Assembly (NCBI GenBank): GCA_008973525.1
Contig: WACJ01000187.1
Coordinates: forward strand, 620,001-684,000
Direction: 5' to 3'
From: Stenopsyche tienmushanensis
Lineage: Eukaryota; Arthropoda; Insecta; Trichoptera; Stenopsychidae
Length of the DNA stretch: 64,000 bases
Each line of letters begins with the position of its first letter. Positions within the stretch are counted from its first letter, which is position 1. The notes under the pieces are model-generated. The model ran no database searches. It saw nothing but the letters and a program-made list of their open reading frames with translations, and had not been told where the DNA came from. Of this stretch, positions 39,599 to 53,518 are shown piece after piece. The position numbers were made by a program, and so were the translations under genes.

Positions 39599-39778
<180 letters not shown>

Positions 39779-39781
39779 TCA

Positions 39782-40069
<288 letters not shown>

Positions 40070-40509
40070 TTATAGATTGTTGAAAGAATATGAACTGATT
40101 AATAATAAATATAACGATAATGATACCTAATCCAACTTCAGATTCAAATTCAACCCATAATTTGGCTTTTAATAAATCTGAACGTGAACCTACAGCAGTA
40201 ATAATTCTATATGAATCTTCTAATATAGACTCTCTTCGAACTTTAATTTCAAACTTGTTAGGCACTCCACTCTGTAAAGATTAGTTCAATTATTAAGTTT
40301 GCATAAAAATACAACCATAAAAAATAAGCTTTAATTGTTTAAAATGTACTAACTGGTTTTATAAGTTGACTCTTCAGATATTCATATTTGCGCTTATAAT
40401 CACTAGAATAGGGAACTGCGGGACCGGCAATTTGAGGATTTGATAGTCTAGGGTCTTCCCATTGTGTTGTTCGAGTATCTATAAATGATAAATAAATTTA
40501 TAATAAAAG

Positions 40510-40680
40510 TCATCATCATCATCATAGTGCAGCCACAAACAGTTCACTGCAGAACTATGGGCCTCTTCAATATCCATTCACAGGAAGGGGTTACATCGAT
40601 CACGTCTATATTATACGTTCATCTCCTCATTCGCTCGATATTGAAGGTAGCATAACATCCGAATTTAATTTAGAATGCTC
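40510..40680 (-). mobile_element. Non-LTR retroelement 3' tail in unit 2
   Basis: On the minus strand the segment ends in GTGGCTGCACTATGATGATG, a trinucleotide tail typical of microsatellite-ended non-LTR elements. It sits between the gag repeat and the next Nedd4-like exon and supplies the last codons of gag ORF 2. The same insertion, longer, is in unit 3. Unit 1 lacks it. Confidence 0.6.
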
Positions 40681-41655
40681 ACCCAGCGGGTCGTATTCCT
40701 GTGGTTGATCATCGTATTCCTGTGGTTGATCATCGTATTCCTGAGGTTGATCGTCGTATTCCTGAGGTCGATCGTCGTATTCCTGCGGTTGATTGTCGTA
40801 TTCCTGAGGTTGAACGTCGTGTTCCTGAGGTTGATCGTCGTATTCTTGAGATTGATCGTCGTGTTCCTGCGGTTGAACGTTTTGCTGCGGTTGCTGCATG
40901 TTGTATTGCTGCAATATGGTACAACAATATGCAGCGATATGGCCCATTTCACCGCACCGATAACAGCGTCGAATATGGCGAATTCCGCTGCTCGTTCCCG
41001 CTTGCTCGTATTGCGGCTGATGCTGCTGAGAGGGCGGCGGCGCGGCGGCTTGAAGCGCTTGCCCCCTCATCGCCCACTCATCTTGCTGATTGCGCTCGGC
41101 GCGATCAACGGCTTCTTCAAATGTCTTCGGAAGATCGTCGACGGGCCCCAACCAGCTGCTGCAGTCCTTCAACAGGCTCCTAAGCAGGATGATCTTTATG
41201 TCTTTTCGGTTGTGGATTCTACGCGGGAACGCGTTGTCGAAAGCGTTCCCGAATTCGAAGCATTTCCTGCGTACGTCGTCTAGCGCTCTGTTGAAAGGCT
41301 TATCCATTATCTTGCATAGCTTCTCTTTCGGGGTCGTCTTTTTCCTGAATCGCTTCCGAAGCCGGGTGATTGCGGCCTCGACGTCCTCTCCGTAGAATTC
41401 TGTTTGAGTTAGCATGAAGGTGAGGGCATCGCCTCTCAGCGACAATTTCAGCTGTCCCATCTTCTGCGTCTCCCCACTCATTAACAGATAGTCGCGGAAA
41501 TTTTTGATGAATTTCTCGACATCGCCGGTCCCATCGAAAGTGTCACAGGCCAACGCTGTGGGCGAACTCTGATAGATCCCATTTAATATTCTCAACATCC
41601 CTACGAGAATATCTTCGGTGGAAATCGCATGCAGTGGTTGTGCTAGTGCTGCCAT
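40627..41655 (-). CDS. Gag-like ORF 2, truncated and chimeric (342 aa)
   Basis: Second copy of the gag-like ORF, in the equivalent intron of Nedd4-like copy 2. The gag core and one CCHC knuckle (CYRCGEMGHIAAYC) are present. There are only about nine heptapeptide units. After the repeat the frame runs into an unrelated insertion (the tail of a non-LTR element, 40510-40680), so the last twenty or so residues (from about GEHSK) are not gag. The basic tail seen in ORFs 1 and 3 is lost. The gag core remains open over about 220 codons. No pol is present. Confidence 0.68.
   Translation of the reverse strand: MAALAQPLHAISTEDILVGMLRILNGIYQSSPTALACDTFDGTGDVEKFIKNFRDYLLMSGETQKMGQLKLSLRGDALTFMLTQTEFYGEDVEAAITRLRKRFRKKTTPKEKLCKIMDKPFNRALDDVRRKCFEFGNAFDNAFPRRIHNRKDIKIILLRSLLKDCSSWLGPVDDLPKTFEEAVDRAERNQQDEWAMRGQALQAAAPPPSQQHQPQYEQAGTSSGIRHIRRCYRCGEMGHIAAYCCTILQQYNMQQPQQNVQPQEHDDQSQEYDDQPQEHDVQPQEYDNQPQEYDDRPQEYDDQPQEYDDQPQEYDDQPQEYDPLGEHSKLNSDVMLPSISSE
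40690..40885. repeat. 21-bp minisatellite in gag ORF 2, about 9 units
   Basis: Same 21-bp unit as in gag ORF 1 but with about nine copies and a more uniform YDDQPQE sequence. The low-coordinate edge abuts the non-LTR tail insertion. Confidence 0.82.
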
Positions 41656-41905
41656 GACTGGGTGCCGTTATGTTCTCTGTAGGTTTGGCGGCCGAAGCTC
41701 CTTCTGCTGCAGTGGCCTTCCTCTTCCAATTCTATCCGGTGACGAGGGTGTTAGGGATGAGGTATGACGGGCGGTGATAACTTGGTCACTGTTGCTTCCG
41801 TTTGTCAGAGTCGAAGATTTCGCAAGTCTACGAGCCAAGAGCGCTGCTATCGGAGAGATCCTTCTCGTCCGTAGTCCAAAAACAAACTAGTATGGGAACA
41901 GATAG

Positions 41906-42115
41906 TCTCTTCGGCCGTTGGACCTAAGCTTATCAACCCGCCAGAAAGTAGGTACCCCGGTTCCGCGAAATGACCACGGCCGCATTTCAATCCCCATTGT
42001 ACTACATATTTCGAAAGCGGGGCTGAAGGCCCGCCACTATCTCCATGTCGTGATTGTTCTTATATTAATTTAGCAATACACACGCTGAGTTTTAAGGGAC
42101 GTTTCTACCTGGTTA
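41906..42115. repeat. GC-rich block upstream of gag ORF 2
   Basis: Second copy of the block at 34837-35035, followed directly by TTAAGGGACGTTTCTACCT, the left end of the TTAA element family. Confidence 0.5.
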
Positions 42116-44430
42116 GCTTATGCGAAAAGTTTTTTTTGGTTCATTGTATGGCGCATTTGTACCAATGTCATCGAATGTATAGTAATAAAAATAATTTTAC
42201 ATGAGTACATTAATCCACACTTAAGTCTAGCAATTCATATATTGAAGTCTTAGTTTTAAGCTATAGATACAGAGTTTATTAAATCCGGACAGTAGACAGA
42301 TTGGTCTATAATTTTCGGGATGGATCATTTTTTTTACTGATTTTGGAATCGGAATAACCTTTGCTGATTTCCATAAAGTGGGATTATAACCGATTTCCAG
42401 GCAAGCATTGAAAACTTCCGTGGAAAGTTTTTAAAAAATTTTTTTTTTGAACCAACAAATTTAGCTCGAAGGTCTGCTAAACAAATACAAAAAATCCTCA
42501 CCACTGTGTTTTCTGCCTACGCATCAATACTGATTATTTCTTCATGTTTTACATTTCACAAAATTAAATATGTAATAAGGCTTGTATCTTACTGTGATCT
42601 ATGAAAAATATTCTTCCATCAGAATGCTGACGTTCCTCCCAGCCTTCCGGAAGAGGACCTAATTCGTCTTCTGACGCAGCACTGATCGCAGAACTTCTTC
42701 TTGCTCCAGCGCCTCCGACTGATGTGACTCCTCAAGATCCTGATTCGCTGCTGCTGACTCCACCTCCAGATGGCATTGGTGAAGCGCGCGCTTTTCAAAT
42801 ACATTTATCACCGACTCAAAATATGTCATCTTTAAATAATCTCACGTCACTTTCAATAATTTTACCTGTTCTCGGATCGACCCACGTTGTAGTTACCTCA
42901 TTGTGATAAATGAAAAACATTCGTCCGTTAGGCGCTAATTATGCACTCCATCCAGTTGGTAAATCTAAAATTGAAATGAAAAATTCTATAAATAAAAAAG
43001 CAATGTATTCAAAACTAGGGAGTAATTAGAAACCTTAATTTAGCTGATTATTGTTAGAAGATTCTCTGATACTTGGACTTTCCTACGAGTTGTCTGATTC
43101 ACAAGTGGAATAGCTAGAATCAACATAATCATCGTTCTGAAAAAAAAAAGGATAATGATGTTTAACCATAGCGTTTAGTGCTGTAAATTTGAACTTTAAT
43201 GTTGGAATTGATTATTTTTAGGAGTGATTATATCAAAAATATAAGAGAATCGAAGATAATAGTGATTCAATATTAGTACCATATATGCGAGTTTATTCAT
43301 CCATTCTTCGTCCTCATTTAGGTGGTCACCGTTCTGATCAACGCATTGAGATAGTCGAGTTTAGAAACTTCTCTTCACTCTTTTCAGCATATCAACGGCT
43401 ATGTTGTCAATAGCAGCTTGAATATTTTTTCTTCAATTGAACTATGGTCCATGGATGAGTTTTAATTAATTAGTATTTAACAAGATAACTTCAATTTTTG
43501 GACAATTACATTAGTTGAATAATCAGTATGTTTAATTAATGCTGTTAAACCAATGAAATATAAAATTTCACTCATGGGGAAGGACAAAACGACAAGACCA
43601 TTAACTAAGATAGAGAAGAAAGGCACGTCTAAAACCATATTAATAGTTTTCCTAATTTTAAATACCATTATACCAGATCTCATAATCCTAATAGAAGATA
43701 TCTACATCCTGATTTAACTCTTACAAAAATGTTTAATTTATACAAGCTCCATTGCAAGGAAAATAAAATAAAAGCCGATAATTACATTACCGATATCTAC
43801 AGCTAATTATACATGTAAAGCTGATGGGTTTCCACAAATAAATAAATAAATAAATAAGTGGACTTCAAGAAAAATATTTAAAAACTATTTTAATTTATAT
43901 TAAAATATCGTATAAATTATGTTATGTGAAGTGTTGTAAAGATATGTAAAATAAATTGAGTATTGGTTTTTTCAATTTGAAACATCTTAAATTATGTTGA
44001 ATGGAATTGGGCTCCTTCAAATTTTATAACAAATCTGGTTGTTAATTTTGAAAAAGTGGCCTATCCCCAATTATGATAAGAAAATGCATATTATTAATTT
44101 AATAATTACCATTATTTTAATTTAACTATAAATTTAACACCTTTAGATACACTTAAGCATTAGTATCCTGTAGGTATATTTTTAATTGTGTTGAAACACA
44201 AACCCTTAAATATCTCAATTCAAGTATTAATGGACTTGGGTCATGGATATGATTCACACATTAGATGGCCGTAAACTTGGGATAAATGGAAGTAATCAAT
44301 ACAGATAACTTCCTTCTTACTCGGCAATTTTATGCAATATAAATCCGGTTTTATAAAATTTAATACGCTGTACAGAAATAAAAAACATCAATTAAATATA
44401 ATATATATTAAAATATTCATACAATTCAAA

Positions 44431-45420
44431 TGAAAGGGTAAAAATATAAACATTTGTAATACAGTTTCATATATACATAATAATAATTGCAATTGAAATA
44501 TATAGCATTATCACTAATAAGTCACATTAGGGACTGGACGAAAATATAACCTCTCTTTTTTATTGCCATCAAACAAAAAAAATGTTAAAAATCGAAATAC
44601 CTCTAAATATGCACTCAAATGTCTAAACGAAGACTTAAATATTTAGACGATAAAAAAGAATGTTGTTGTTACCTTACATTTTATTGAGCAAATAATAGAA
44701 TCCCTTCTTGTGCTTCCTGATCGGCAAGCGTGATCTCTATTTCTAGACGCGTTATCAATCACATTTCTTCGTCTTTAGGGAGGACTTTCAAAAATCACAC
44801 AGAGATAGGCCAACATTAGAACTATACAAAGTTATTAATGCAGAGAAGAAACGCCAGATTTTTAGCATCGATCAAATTTCGAATAAGGAAGCAGACTTTT
44901 AATACACTAAGTACACAATCATGATATGTAATATTAAATAGTGATTCTTGAGAATGGATGAAAAATGTACGCCTATCTGCTTTGTCTATTTATGAATCTT
45001 GAGCAATTCTCTATTTAGCAGATGTATTTATTAACGGCACTCTTCCAGAAATTTTATCGACGAAGCAAGATTATATATAACTGGTCGTCGAAATCATCGA
45101 CAGGCGAGAAGAAATCAGCTTGCATATAATCAAATACCTTTCAATTGAATATCTGGTGTTATACAGTAACAAAATCATGCACTCAATGAGTTTATACTTT
45201 AAAATCTGCTTAAAAGTTTGTTAGTTTTCTTCGAAAAAAATAAAATAAAAAGATATATTTCAACTTCCAACATTAACTAATGAAGCTAAGCGATAATAAT
45301 TTGATATTTAAAATTGTACACTTTTTAAAAATAAAGAGCCCTTTTAATACTTAATCAACCACATAAATACAGTCAGCAGACTCGCTCAAACAACATTTAA
45401 TGTGGTTGATAAAATGTTAA
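44431..45420. other. Unit 3 extra DNA, unclassified
   Basis: Separates the linker from the 3' flank in unit 3. No long frame or terminal repeats seen. Confidence 0.4.
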
Positions 45421-45546
45421 ATCATTTATTGTTTTGACACGTTTTTATAAAATCAAAATACATTTCAAGTAAAAATATCAATATCTTAACTAGTAAGGGA
45501 TAAATAATTTTTTAATTAGACACAGATAACGCCAGGCTTAATGATG

Positions 45547-45733
45547 TTAACACTTTCGTGGCCGGTGATGCATACGTTGCATCATCACGGGTTTGACCAT
45601 TGATGCCACATATGCATCGTGATCATGCCAACCGTACATACACATCAATAATCAATGAATACAGCGAATGCTATATCTATTTGAGTGATGCGTTCGATGG
45701 TCTAATCCTTCGATGCGGCCACGATAGTGTTAA
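45547..45733. mobile_element. TTAA MITE, unit 3 copy
   Basis: Same element at the homologous site of unit 3, with substitutions and small indels. It was present before the units split and was lost from unit 2 together with part of the 3' flank. Confidence 0.8.
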
Positions 45734-46638
45734 AACATTAAACACGTTTTAATTCCCCATACAAACATTTAATATTAAATGGCTTTTTAGTGTAATTGGT
45801 TCATATTTACAATACAGAGTCTTGAAAATTACACGTGTAGATAACTATAGAAAAAAATCTAACTATTGAAACAGATATAACGTCGTTAACATTCAGCATA
45901 GGCACTTCCAATATTATTTTAAAACCCTTTACGTAGAAAAATCCTACAAAACGCGGCATGTTAGAACTCAAGCTAAAATTTAAACGTACCATATACATTG
46001 AGATCATTTTTGAATTTGCATATTTGAAAAAAATTATTAAAACAAAGCCTCGGCAAAAATATTGCCATATTAATTCGATGTTTCGGTTGATTCGGCATAA
46101 TAAAAGAAAAACAGAACGAACATTACGTTGATTTATATTATATTATGCACTCACTATAGTTTATAATTCATTTAAACAATGACAGTGCAGGATTGAAAAC
46201 CGGTGGAATATAATTAGCTAGATTGCATTCAAATACACTTTATTTTGTTTGGAATACGTTAACTGCGTATTTGAAATATATAAATTAATAGAACAACGTG
46301 TAAAGCACCAAAAAAATCAAAAAACCCTGTGCAATTCTACTTCGTTTACCAATTAACAGCTAATAAAATAATGTATTTGTAACGAATATATAAAAAATTA
46401 TGTTGAATATAAGGATTAGACAATAACACTTTTGCGTTAATGGATGACCTGAGTATTCTAATTAATACTGAATATTTGTAATGTCAATCGATTTTATTAA
46501 CAAATTTGTACTATATTCTGCAAAATAAATATGAAAGCCGTACCTTCCCACGGAAGTATTTTTGTGAAGTGATACATTTAAGTAGGCGTTATTAATTGGG
46601 ATAATTTCATTCATAGCCACAACACCAATCGCCATTGA

Positions 46639-46905
46639 TTAGACCTTATTACCGCAGGGCATTTTTAAGATGTAGAACACAGTTATTTTTTCAAACGACC
46701 CAAAAAAACATTTGGTCACCATTAAGCACATGAAGAAAAGAAATATTGAAAAAAGAGAGTATATAATATTTAGCCCTGAATTTTCACCTAGTGCAAATAG
46801 TACATATAATCTTGGAGCAATGCGTACAAAAAACATTGTATTCAATGCAATAAAAATATATATATGTTTATGCCAAAACAAAATGCTGCCCCTAAAAAAA
46901 AATCA
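46639..46905 (-). other. Possible membrane-protein exon specific to unit 3
   Basis: A hydrophobic minus-strand frame (ALNTMFFVRIAPRLYVLF, IIYSLFSIFLFFMCLMV) lies between an acceptor-like T-rich AG (near 46891) and a donor-like GCG|GTAATAAG (near 46645). A second hydrophobic frame is at 45807-46007. Both lie in the 45785-46940 stretch that unit 1 lacks. Family not recognised. It may be a transposed gene fragment or chance. Confidence 0.25.
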
Positions 46906-47781
46906 TTCAAGTCAAGATTTATTCCTATAAAAGTAAGTACTGTATTTTATACAAATTATAATCAAAATAATAATACGTTGTTATATTACAATAAAAATCC
47001 AAAATAAAAAAATAATAATTTAACTACACAACTCAAAAAATAATTTTTGGACAATAGGAATAAAGTTACGAAAAATATTCTCAGATATCATTTAATAAAT
47101 AGTTCTATTTATACTTCATCTAGAAGTCTGAAATATGCTATCACACAAGTGTAAGAAATTTAATTTCATTACATAAGAACACAAAGTGTGCAAGAATATG
47201 ACTTGAATCAAACAATAAAATAATTTAGTGCAAGTATTAATTGAGTAATATAAATATGATACATAATAAGCAATTACCGTGTTAAAAGTATTTTTAAATA
47301 GAATTCATTTGGATACTCATTTCATCCGCTCGTGTCGCGACACAAAATAACGTATCATTCAGTAAGTGTATAAAATAATTCTGGAAGTCAAATAAAATAA
47401 ATATAATAAGGCATGCAAGCGTACACCCACAAAAATGCTCATGAGGTGCGATACGATTAAAAAATATTAAATATAATTTAAAAATAAAATGGAATTCCTT
47501 CATAGTTTTTCTTTTTGAAATTACTATATTTACGATACGATCCGAGGTTTCTATGAATTTTTACGTGTATGTACATTTACATACAGATAAAGATGTACCT
47601 TTATAAAATGGCGGAAACCGTTACAATAAATATTAAATAATAATGATCTTTTACTCCGGCTTAAAATTTTATACAAACGCAAAAACCCTATAAAAGATCT
47701 CTCATTGAAAGAAGTAAAATTTGAAAAGATAGCTAAATTTGATAATACAATATATATATCCTATTTACAGCATTCAGTTCA

Positions 47782-48129
<348 letters not shown>

Positions 48130-48911
48130 CTAAAAATAAATACAAAATTACTTGTTAATGCTCTATGGTTTATTTTATTTTAAAATATTATTTATTAATA
48201 TATATTGACTATGAATCTCTTTTTTTTTCAATCAAGTTCCACGCCAAACCAATGCATATTTTTTTATGATTAGTTTGCTGATCCCTGCTTTACACGTTAA
48301 ACATATGTATATATTTATTCAACATACCCTCCAGAACCATTGAATAACTAAATGATTGGCATGGTATTCTCCTTTGTAAAGCGTATTAGGTTTTCCAATC
48401 GCGCACATCTACATGCTGAATACCGCACATTAATAGTTCTAATTCGTGTTCATCGAATATTTTCAACAGATGTAATGGTACTAATCCGCCGAGACCTTCT
48501 AAAAATGCTGACATCTGATCCTGAACTCGATTGACAAACCTCCATTGGATTCACTAATCTGCAAGAATATAATAAATGTAAAACATAATTTTTATCTTAT
48601 TATACATAAGTTTTTTTTAAATAGAAAATAGGTACCTTATATATTCATCTTTATTTGTATTATCAACTGCTATATTGGCACCATTTGGTTTTAGTTCCCT
48701 TTGATTAGTTTTTCCAAACTGATCTTCATCTACACAAAATGTAACATCTAATTCGGATGGATCATTTTCCTTACAAAGATTAAAAAAACATATTTAAATT
48801 TCAAATTATGGCTATGAGTTCGGATCTGCGTTTGTGCGTAATAAAAAAACTAATATTATACCATGCATAATTAGACTTTTATGATATTCCAAATTTAAAT
48901 CCATATTTTCA

Positions 48912-49402
<491 letters not shown>

Positions 49403-49820
49403 TTAACTGATTATAATAAATTAACGATAATGATACCTAATCCAACTTCAGATTCAAATTCAACCCATAATTTGGTTTTTAATAAATCTAAACGTGAACC
49501 TACAGCAGTAATAATTCTATACGAATCTTCTAATATAGACCCTCTTCGAACTTTAATTTCAAACTTGTTAGGCACTCCACTCTGTAAAGATCAGTTCAAT
49601 GATTAAGTCTGCATAAAAATACAACCATTAAAAAGTAAGCTTTAATTGTTTAAAATGTACTAACTGGTTTTCTAAGTTGACTCTTCAGATATTCATATTT
49701 GCGCTTATAATCTCTAGAATAGGGAACTGCGGGACCGGCAATTTGAGGATTTGATAGTCTAGGATCTTCCCATTGCGTTGTTCGAGTATCTATAAATGAT
49801 AAATAAATTTATAATAAAAG

Positions 49821-50100
49821 TCATCATCGTCATCATCACAGTGCAGCCACAAACAGTTCACTGCAGAACTATGGCCTTCTTCAGTATCCATTCACAGGAA
49901 GGGGTTACATCCACCACGTCTATATTATACATTCACCTCCTCATTCGCTCGATATTGAAGGTAGCATAAGCTCCGAGTTTTATTTAGAACGGAAAGGGCT
50001 CCAGTCCATCGTTTCCTCGCTAAGGTGAAGATAGACGTAACACTTGAGTGTATCTTTGATTCGCTCCTACACCAACTGAGGGTGTCTCTCTGTCTACGTG
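49821..50100 (-). mobile_element. Non-LTR retroelement 3' tail in unit 3
   Basis: Same fragment and same integration point (after AATTTATAATAAAAG) as in unit 2, but longer at the 5' side. The border toward gag ORF 3 is unclear. Confidence 0.58.
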
Positions 50101-50456
50101 CAACATACCCGAGAAAATTCGGAACTGAGTGCTTTCCTATTTCAGATTGACCCTTTCAGTTCGACTATTTTAAAACGATATAGAAGGCAACAAAAGACAA
50201 TACTGTTAACGTTGCAAAGTGAACTTTTTTATATGCCTCTCCTCAAGGCCGTCTATTTGGTGTTCTTCTTATTGTTTTGTTCCTAAAGCTTCTTAGCTCC
50301 GAACCGGTAAGGTTCATCATGTTCCATACTGTTGGGTAGTGTCGATTATGTAAGTGATAGCGAGTTACAAACAATCCATGATTTGTAAAAGTAGCAATGA
50401 ATAGTAAATAAACTGATAGTAAAACTAAAAAAAATGTATTAATATAAAGTATAAAT

Positions 50457-51887
50457 TTATATAAAGTTGCGTTGACTTTTTTTGTTGGATTTCTTCTTTT
50501 TCTTCCTGCGGTCATGATGAGGTTGGCCGCCGTGTTGAAGCTGGCCGTCGTCCTGTGGAGGCTGGAAGTACTGTTGTTGCTGCATATGCACGTCATATTG
50601 CTGCGGTTGCTGCAGCAGGGTGCGGCAGTATGCAGCGATATGGCCACTTATACCGCACCGGAAACAGTGTGGAATATGGCGAATTCCGCGTATTCCGTAT
50701 TCCTGCGGTTGATCGTCGTATTCCTGCAGTTGATAATCGTATTCCTGAGGTTGATCGTCGTATTCTTGAGATTGATCGTCGTGTTCCTGCGGTTGAACGT
50801 TGTTTTGCTGCGGTTGCTGCATGTTGTATTGCTGCAATATGGTACTACAATATGCAGCGATATGGCCCATTTCACCGCACCGATAACAGCGTCGAATATG
50901 GCGAATTCCGCTGCTCGTTCCAGCTTGCTCGTATTGCGGCTGATGTTGCTGAGGGGGCGCCGGCGCGGCGGCTCGAGGCGCTTGCTCCCCCATCGCCCAT
51001 TCATCTTGCTGGTTGCGCTCGGCGCGGTCGACGGCTTCTTCAAACGTCTTCGGAAGATCGTCAGCACGCCCCAACCAGTGGCTGCAGTCCTTCATCAGAC
51101 TCCTCAGCAGGATGATCTTCAAGTCTTCTCGATCGTGGAATTCATGCGGGAACGCGATGTCGAAAGCGACCTCGAATTCGAAGCATTTCCTGCGCACGTC
51201 GACCCGCGCCCCGTCGAAAGGCTCATCCATGATCTCGCAGAGCCTCTTTTTCGGGATCTTCGTTCTCCTGAATCGCTTCCGAAGCTTGGCGATTAAGGCC
51301 TCGAAGTCCCCTCCGACGTACTCTGTTTGAACTCGCATGAAGGTGAGGGCATCGCCTCTCAAGAAACATCGCAGCAATAACATCTTCCGTGTCTCCCCCC
51401 TCACGAAGAGGAAGTTGCGGAATTTTTCGATGAAGATTTCGACATCGCCGGTCCCATCGAAATTGTCACACTCTGTGGCCGAGTTCATGTCTCGAAATGC
51501 ACTTATCAGCGTTATGAGAATATCTTCTGACGGTAGTTGTGCTGGTGCCGCGTCCATGACTATGGCTGCCGTTATGTTTTCTGTAGGTGCGGCGACCGAA
51601 GCTTCTTCTGATGCAGCGGCTCTTCTGGACGAGTGTTCGGGATGAGGTACGATGGGACAGAGCGGCGGCAAACCGCGTGGTGATTGTTTTGTTAGTGTTA
51701 CTTCTGTTTGTCGGAGTCGAAGATTTCGCAAGTCTACGAGCCAAGAGCGCTGCTTCCGGAGAGATCTTTCTCGCCCGGAGTCCAAAAACGAATTACTATG
51801 GGGACGGACCCTTTTTTGTACCTGCGTCATCGAAATTTGGCCGACCACCCTTGCGATCGCATCTATGGGCTTTTCTCTATCTTCCAA
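50457..51887 (-). CDS. Gag-like ORF 3 with two zinc knuckles (476 aa)
   Basis: Third copy, in the equivalent intron of Nedd4-like copy 3. It has about 100 extra N-terminal residues, in frame only here, then the gag core (FIEKFRNFLF, LRGDALTFM, AKLRKRF). A first CCHC knuckle (CYRCGEMGHIAAYC), five heptapeptides, a second CCHC knuckle (CFRCGISGHIAAYC) and a Lys-rich tail (RRKKKKKSNKK) follow. This looks like the most complete version of the family. The N-terminal extension may partly be translated leader sequence of the element. No pol ORF lies on either side. A hAT insertion begins 141 bp upstream of the start. Confidence 0.7.
   Translation of the reverse strand: MEDREKPIDAIARVVGQISMTQVQKRVRPHSNSFLDSGRERSLRKQRSWLVDLRNLRLRQTEVTLTKQSPRGLPPLCPIVPHPEHSSRRAAASEEASVAAPTENITAAIVMDAAPAQLPSEDILITLISAFRDMNSATECDNFDGTGDVEIFIEKFRNFLFVRGETRKMLLLRCFLRGDALTFMRVQTEYVGGDFEALIAKLRKRFRRTKIPKKRLCEIMDEPFDGARVDVRRKCFEFEVAFDIAFPHEFHDREDLKIILLRSLMKDCSHWLGRADDLPKTFEEAVDRAERNQQDEWAMGEQAPRAAAPAPPQQHQPQYEQAGTSSGIRHIRRCYRCGEMGHIAAYCSTILQQYNMQQPQQNNVQPQEHDDQSQEYDDQPQEYDYQLQEYDDQPQEYGIRGIRHIPHCFRCGISGHIAAYCRTLLQQPQQYDVHMQQQQYFQPPQDDGQLQHGGQPHHDRRKKKKKSNKKSQRNFI
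50700..50805. repeat. 21-bp minisatellite in gag ORF 3, about 5 units
   Basis: Shortest version of the same array, about five units lying between the two zinc-knuckle segments. It probably approximates the state before expansion in the other copies. Confidence 0.78.
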
Positions 51888-52027
51888 ACTATTTGTGGGA
51901 TTTTCATCAAACTTTCACAGATTTCGTCTCGGACGATAATCTTTCGGAGAGTATCTTGCAGATCGGAGATTGTGAATGGGAGACAGAGACGAAGAGTATC
52001 TTGCGTGCATCGTACGATTGTATAGAT

Positions 52028-53117
52028 CAGTGGCTCTCAACCTTTTTAAAGCCACTGTGCACTTTTGATCATGGGTGAGAGTGGCGGTGCATCAAAATTA
52101 AGAAGTCGAAACAAATATGGTGACATAATTTGCATTACATATTTTCTTTTTAAGTTAAAATATATAAAAAACGTTCAATATTGAAAATAAATTTAATTAG
52201 TCAATTTTTCCCTAGAAACAATTTGATATTTATACGCGTTTTATTAAAAAGATTTGTATTAATATTTGACGGCTCTCTTTTAGGTGCCAAATCTAGGGTG
52301 GAGGGGGGGGGGGGCATTTTTCTGCCTTTGTTCACCCAAAATGACGTCCCTGCTTAATATAATTTTCGTTATATGAGCAATCAAAAATCAATTAATATGA
52401 TACCTGAGCTTGTTGGCTTTTGCAGATATCTGAAATATTAGGTCGAATATTTGAAATAGCTACCCTCAATTCTTCGTCTAAATTCGTAAATCTTTCTCAA
52501 TTTTTAATTCATATTAGTTATTGTTGAGAAACCAAGCTCACACAAATATGATGTCGAAAACTGTAGCAAGATTTTCAGTGCCTTGGTGTGAAGAGCTGGA
52601 TATTCCTCATGAACAAAAATCCAAATGTCCTCCATGGTCATTTAGTTGTGTTAGCTTTATTTAAGTAATTAAAAATATCTGCTAAATATGCCACTTTAGC
52701 ACACCAATCATTATTCTGAAGATGTTTTACAAAGTCATTCATACCTTCATTTCGAAAAAAGATCAACAATTAATTCTTAAGTTCTATGAATCGACATAAA
52801 ACTTCACCCCTAGATAACCACCTGACGTCGGTGTGTAAAAGCAAACACTCACTACATAGAAATGCAAAGATTTTTAAACATGCGTGTTTTTAATGGTCTT
52901 GATTTTATGAAATTCACCATATTTACAATTTGATATAGTACAGGTTTTAGTGCTACTGGTAACGTTTTCGAAACTAAAGATTCCCTATGCAAAAAAACAG
53001 TGCGTAGTTATTTTATTAGGGTTTCTTGTCTTTGCAAGGGTAACAAATCCTTTGATTGAGTCTACCATTGAAGGAGCACTTGCAATAAGTTCGCGGTGCA
53101 ACGGTTTAGAGCCACTG
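52028..53117 (-). mobile_element. hAT element with perfect 8-bp target duplication
   Basis: Termini CAGTGGCTCTCAACC (52028) and GGTTTAGAGCCACTG (ending 53117) are inverted repeats of the hAT type. They are flanked on both sides by GTATAGAT (52020-52027 and 53118-53125). The minus strand holds decayed transposase: near 52780-52855 it reads TDVRWLSRGEVLCRFIEL, and near 52640-52740 NNDWCAKVAYLADIF, both typical of ZBED5/FAM200-like hAT transposases. Frameshifts and stops separate the pieces. It inserted just upstream of gag ORF 3 inside the Nedd4-like copy 3 intron and is absent from units 1 and 2. A G homopolymer lies near 52302-52317. Confidence 0.9.
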
Positions 53118-53518
53118 GTATAGATCGTTAACCCAAATTTATCGACTAATAATAATGCGTGAATGATATAATCAATCAATTTCAAGTGTATTGTTTATGT
53201 TTATGCAAAGAAATGATCGAATATTGTGTGCTATCGACAGTGTTTATTTATTTATATACAAACTTCATACACGCTGCGACGGTCCTGACAGATAAGTGGA
53301 TTTATGCGAATGATAAGTTGCAGACAAACGAATATAGCATCTAAGTTTATGATGATTTTAAATTAGCTCACTACTCAAAGGGTCTTCAGATCAAGTTTCC
53401 GATCTATGCGGTAACTAAATCACGTCGATTTAACGCGGCGCGAATGAATTAACCCGTTTTTATACCATCGAACAGACGTCATTATTTCGCGCGCGCATTT
53501 TAGTTTAAGATGTGTCCC

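Noticed and set aside
40675..41395. Plus-strand ORFs opposite gag ORF 2
   Set aside because: Opposite-strand by-products of the same repeat and gag core.
50472..52078. Plus-strand ORFs opposite gag ORF 3
   Set aside because: Same explanation. No family motifs, and they run into the hAT element.
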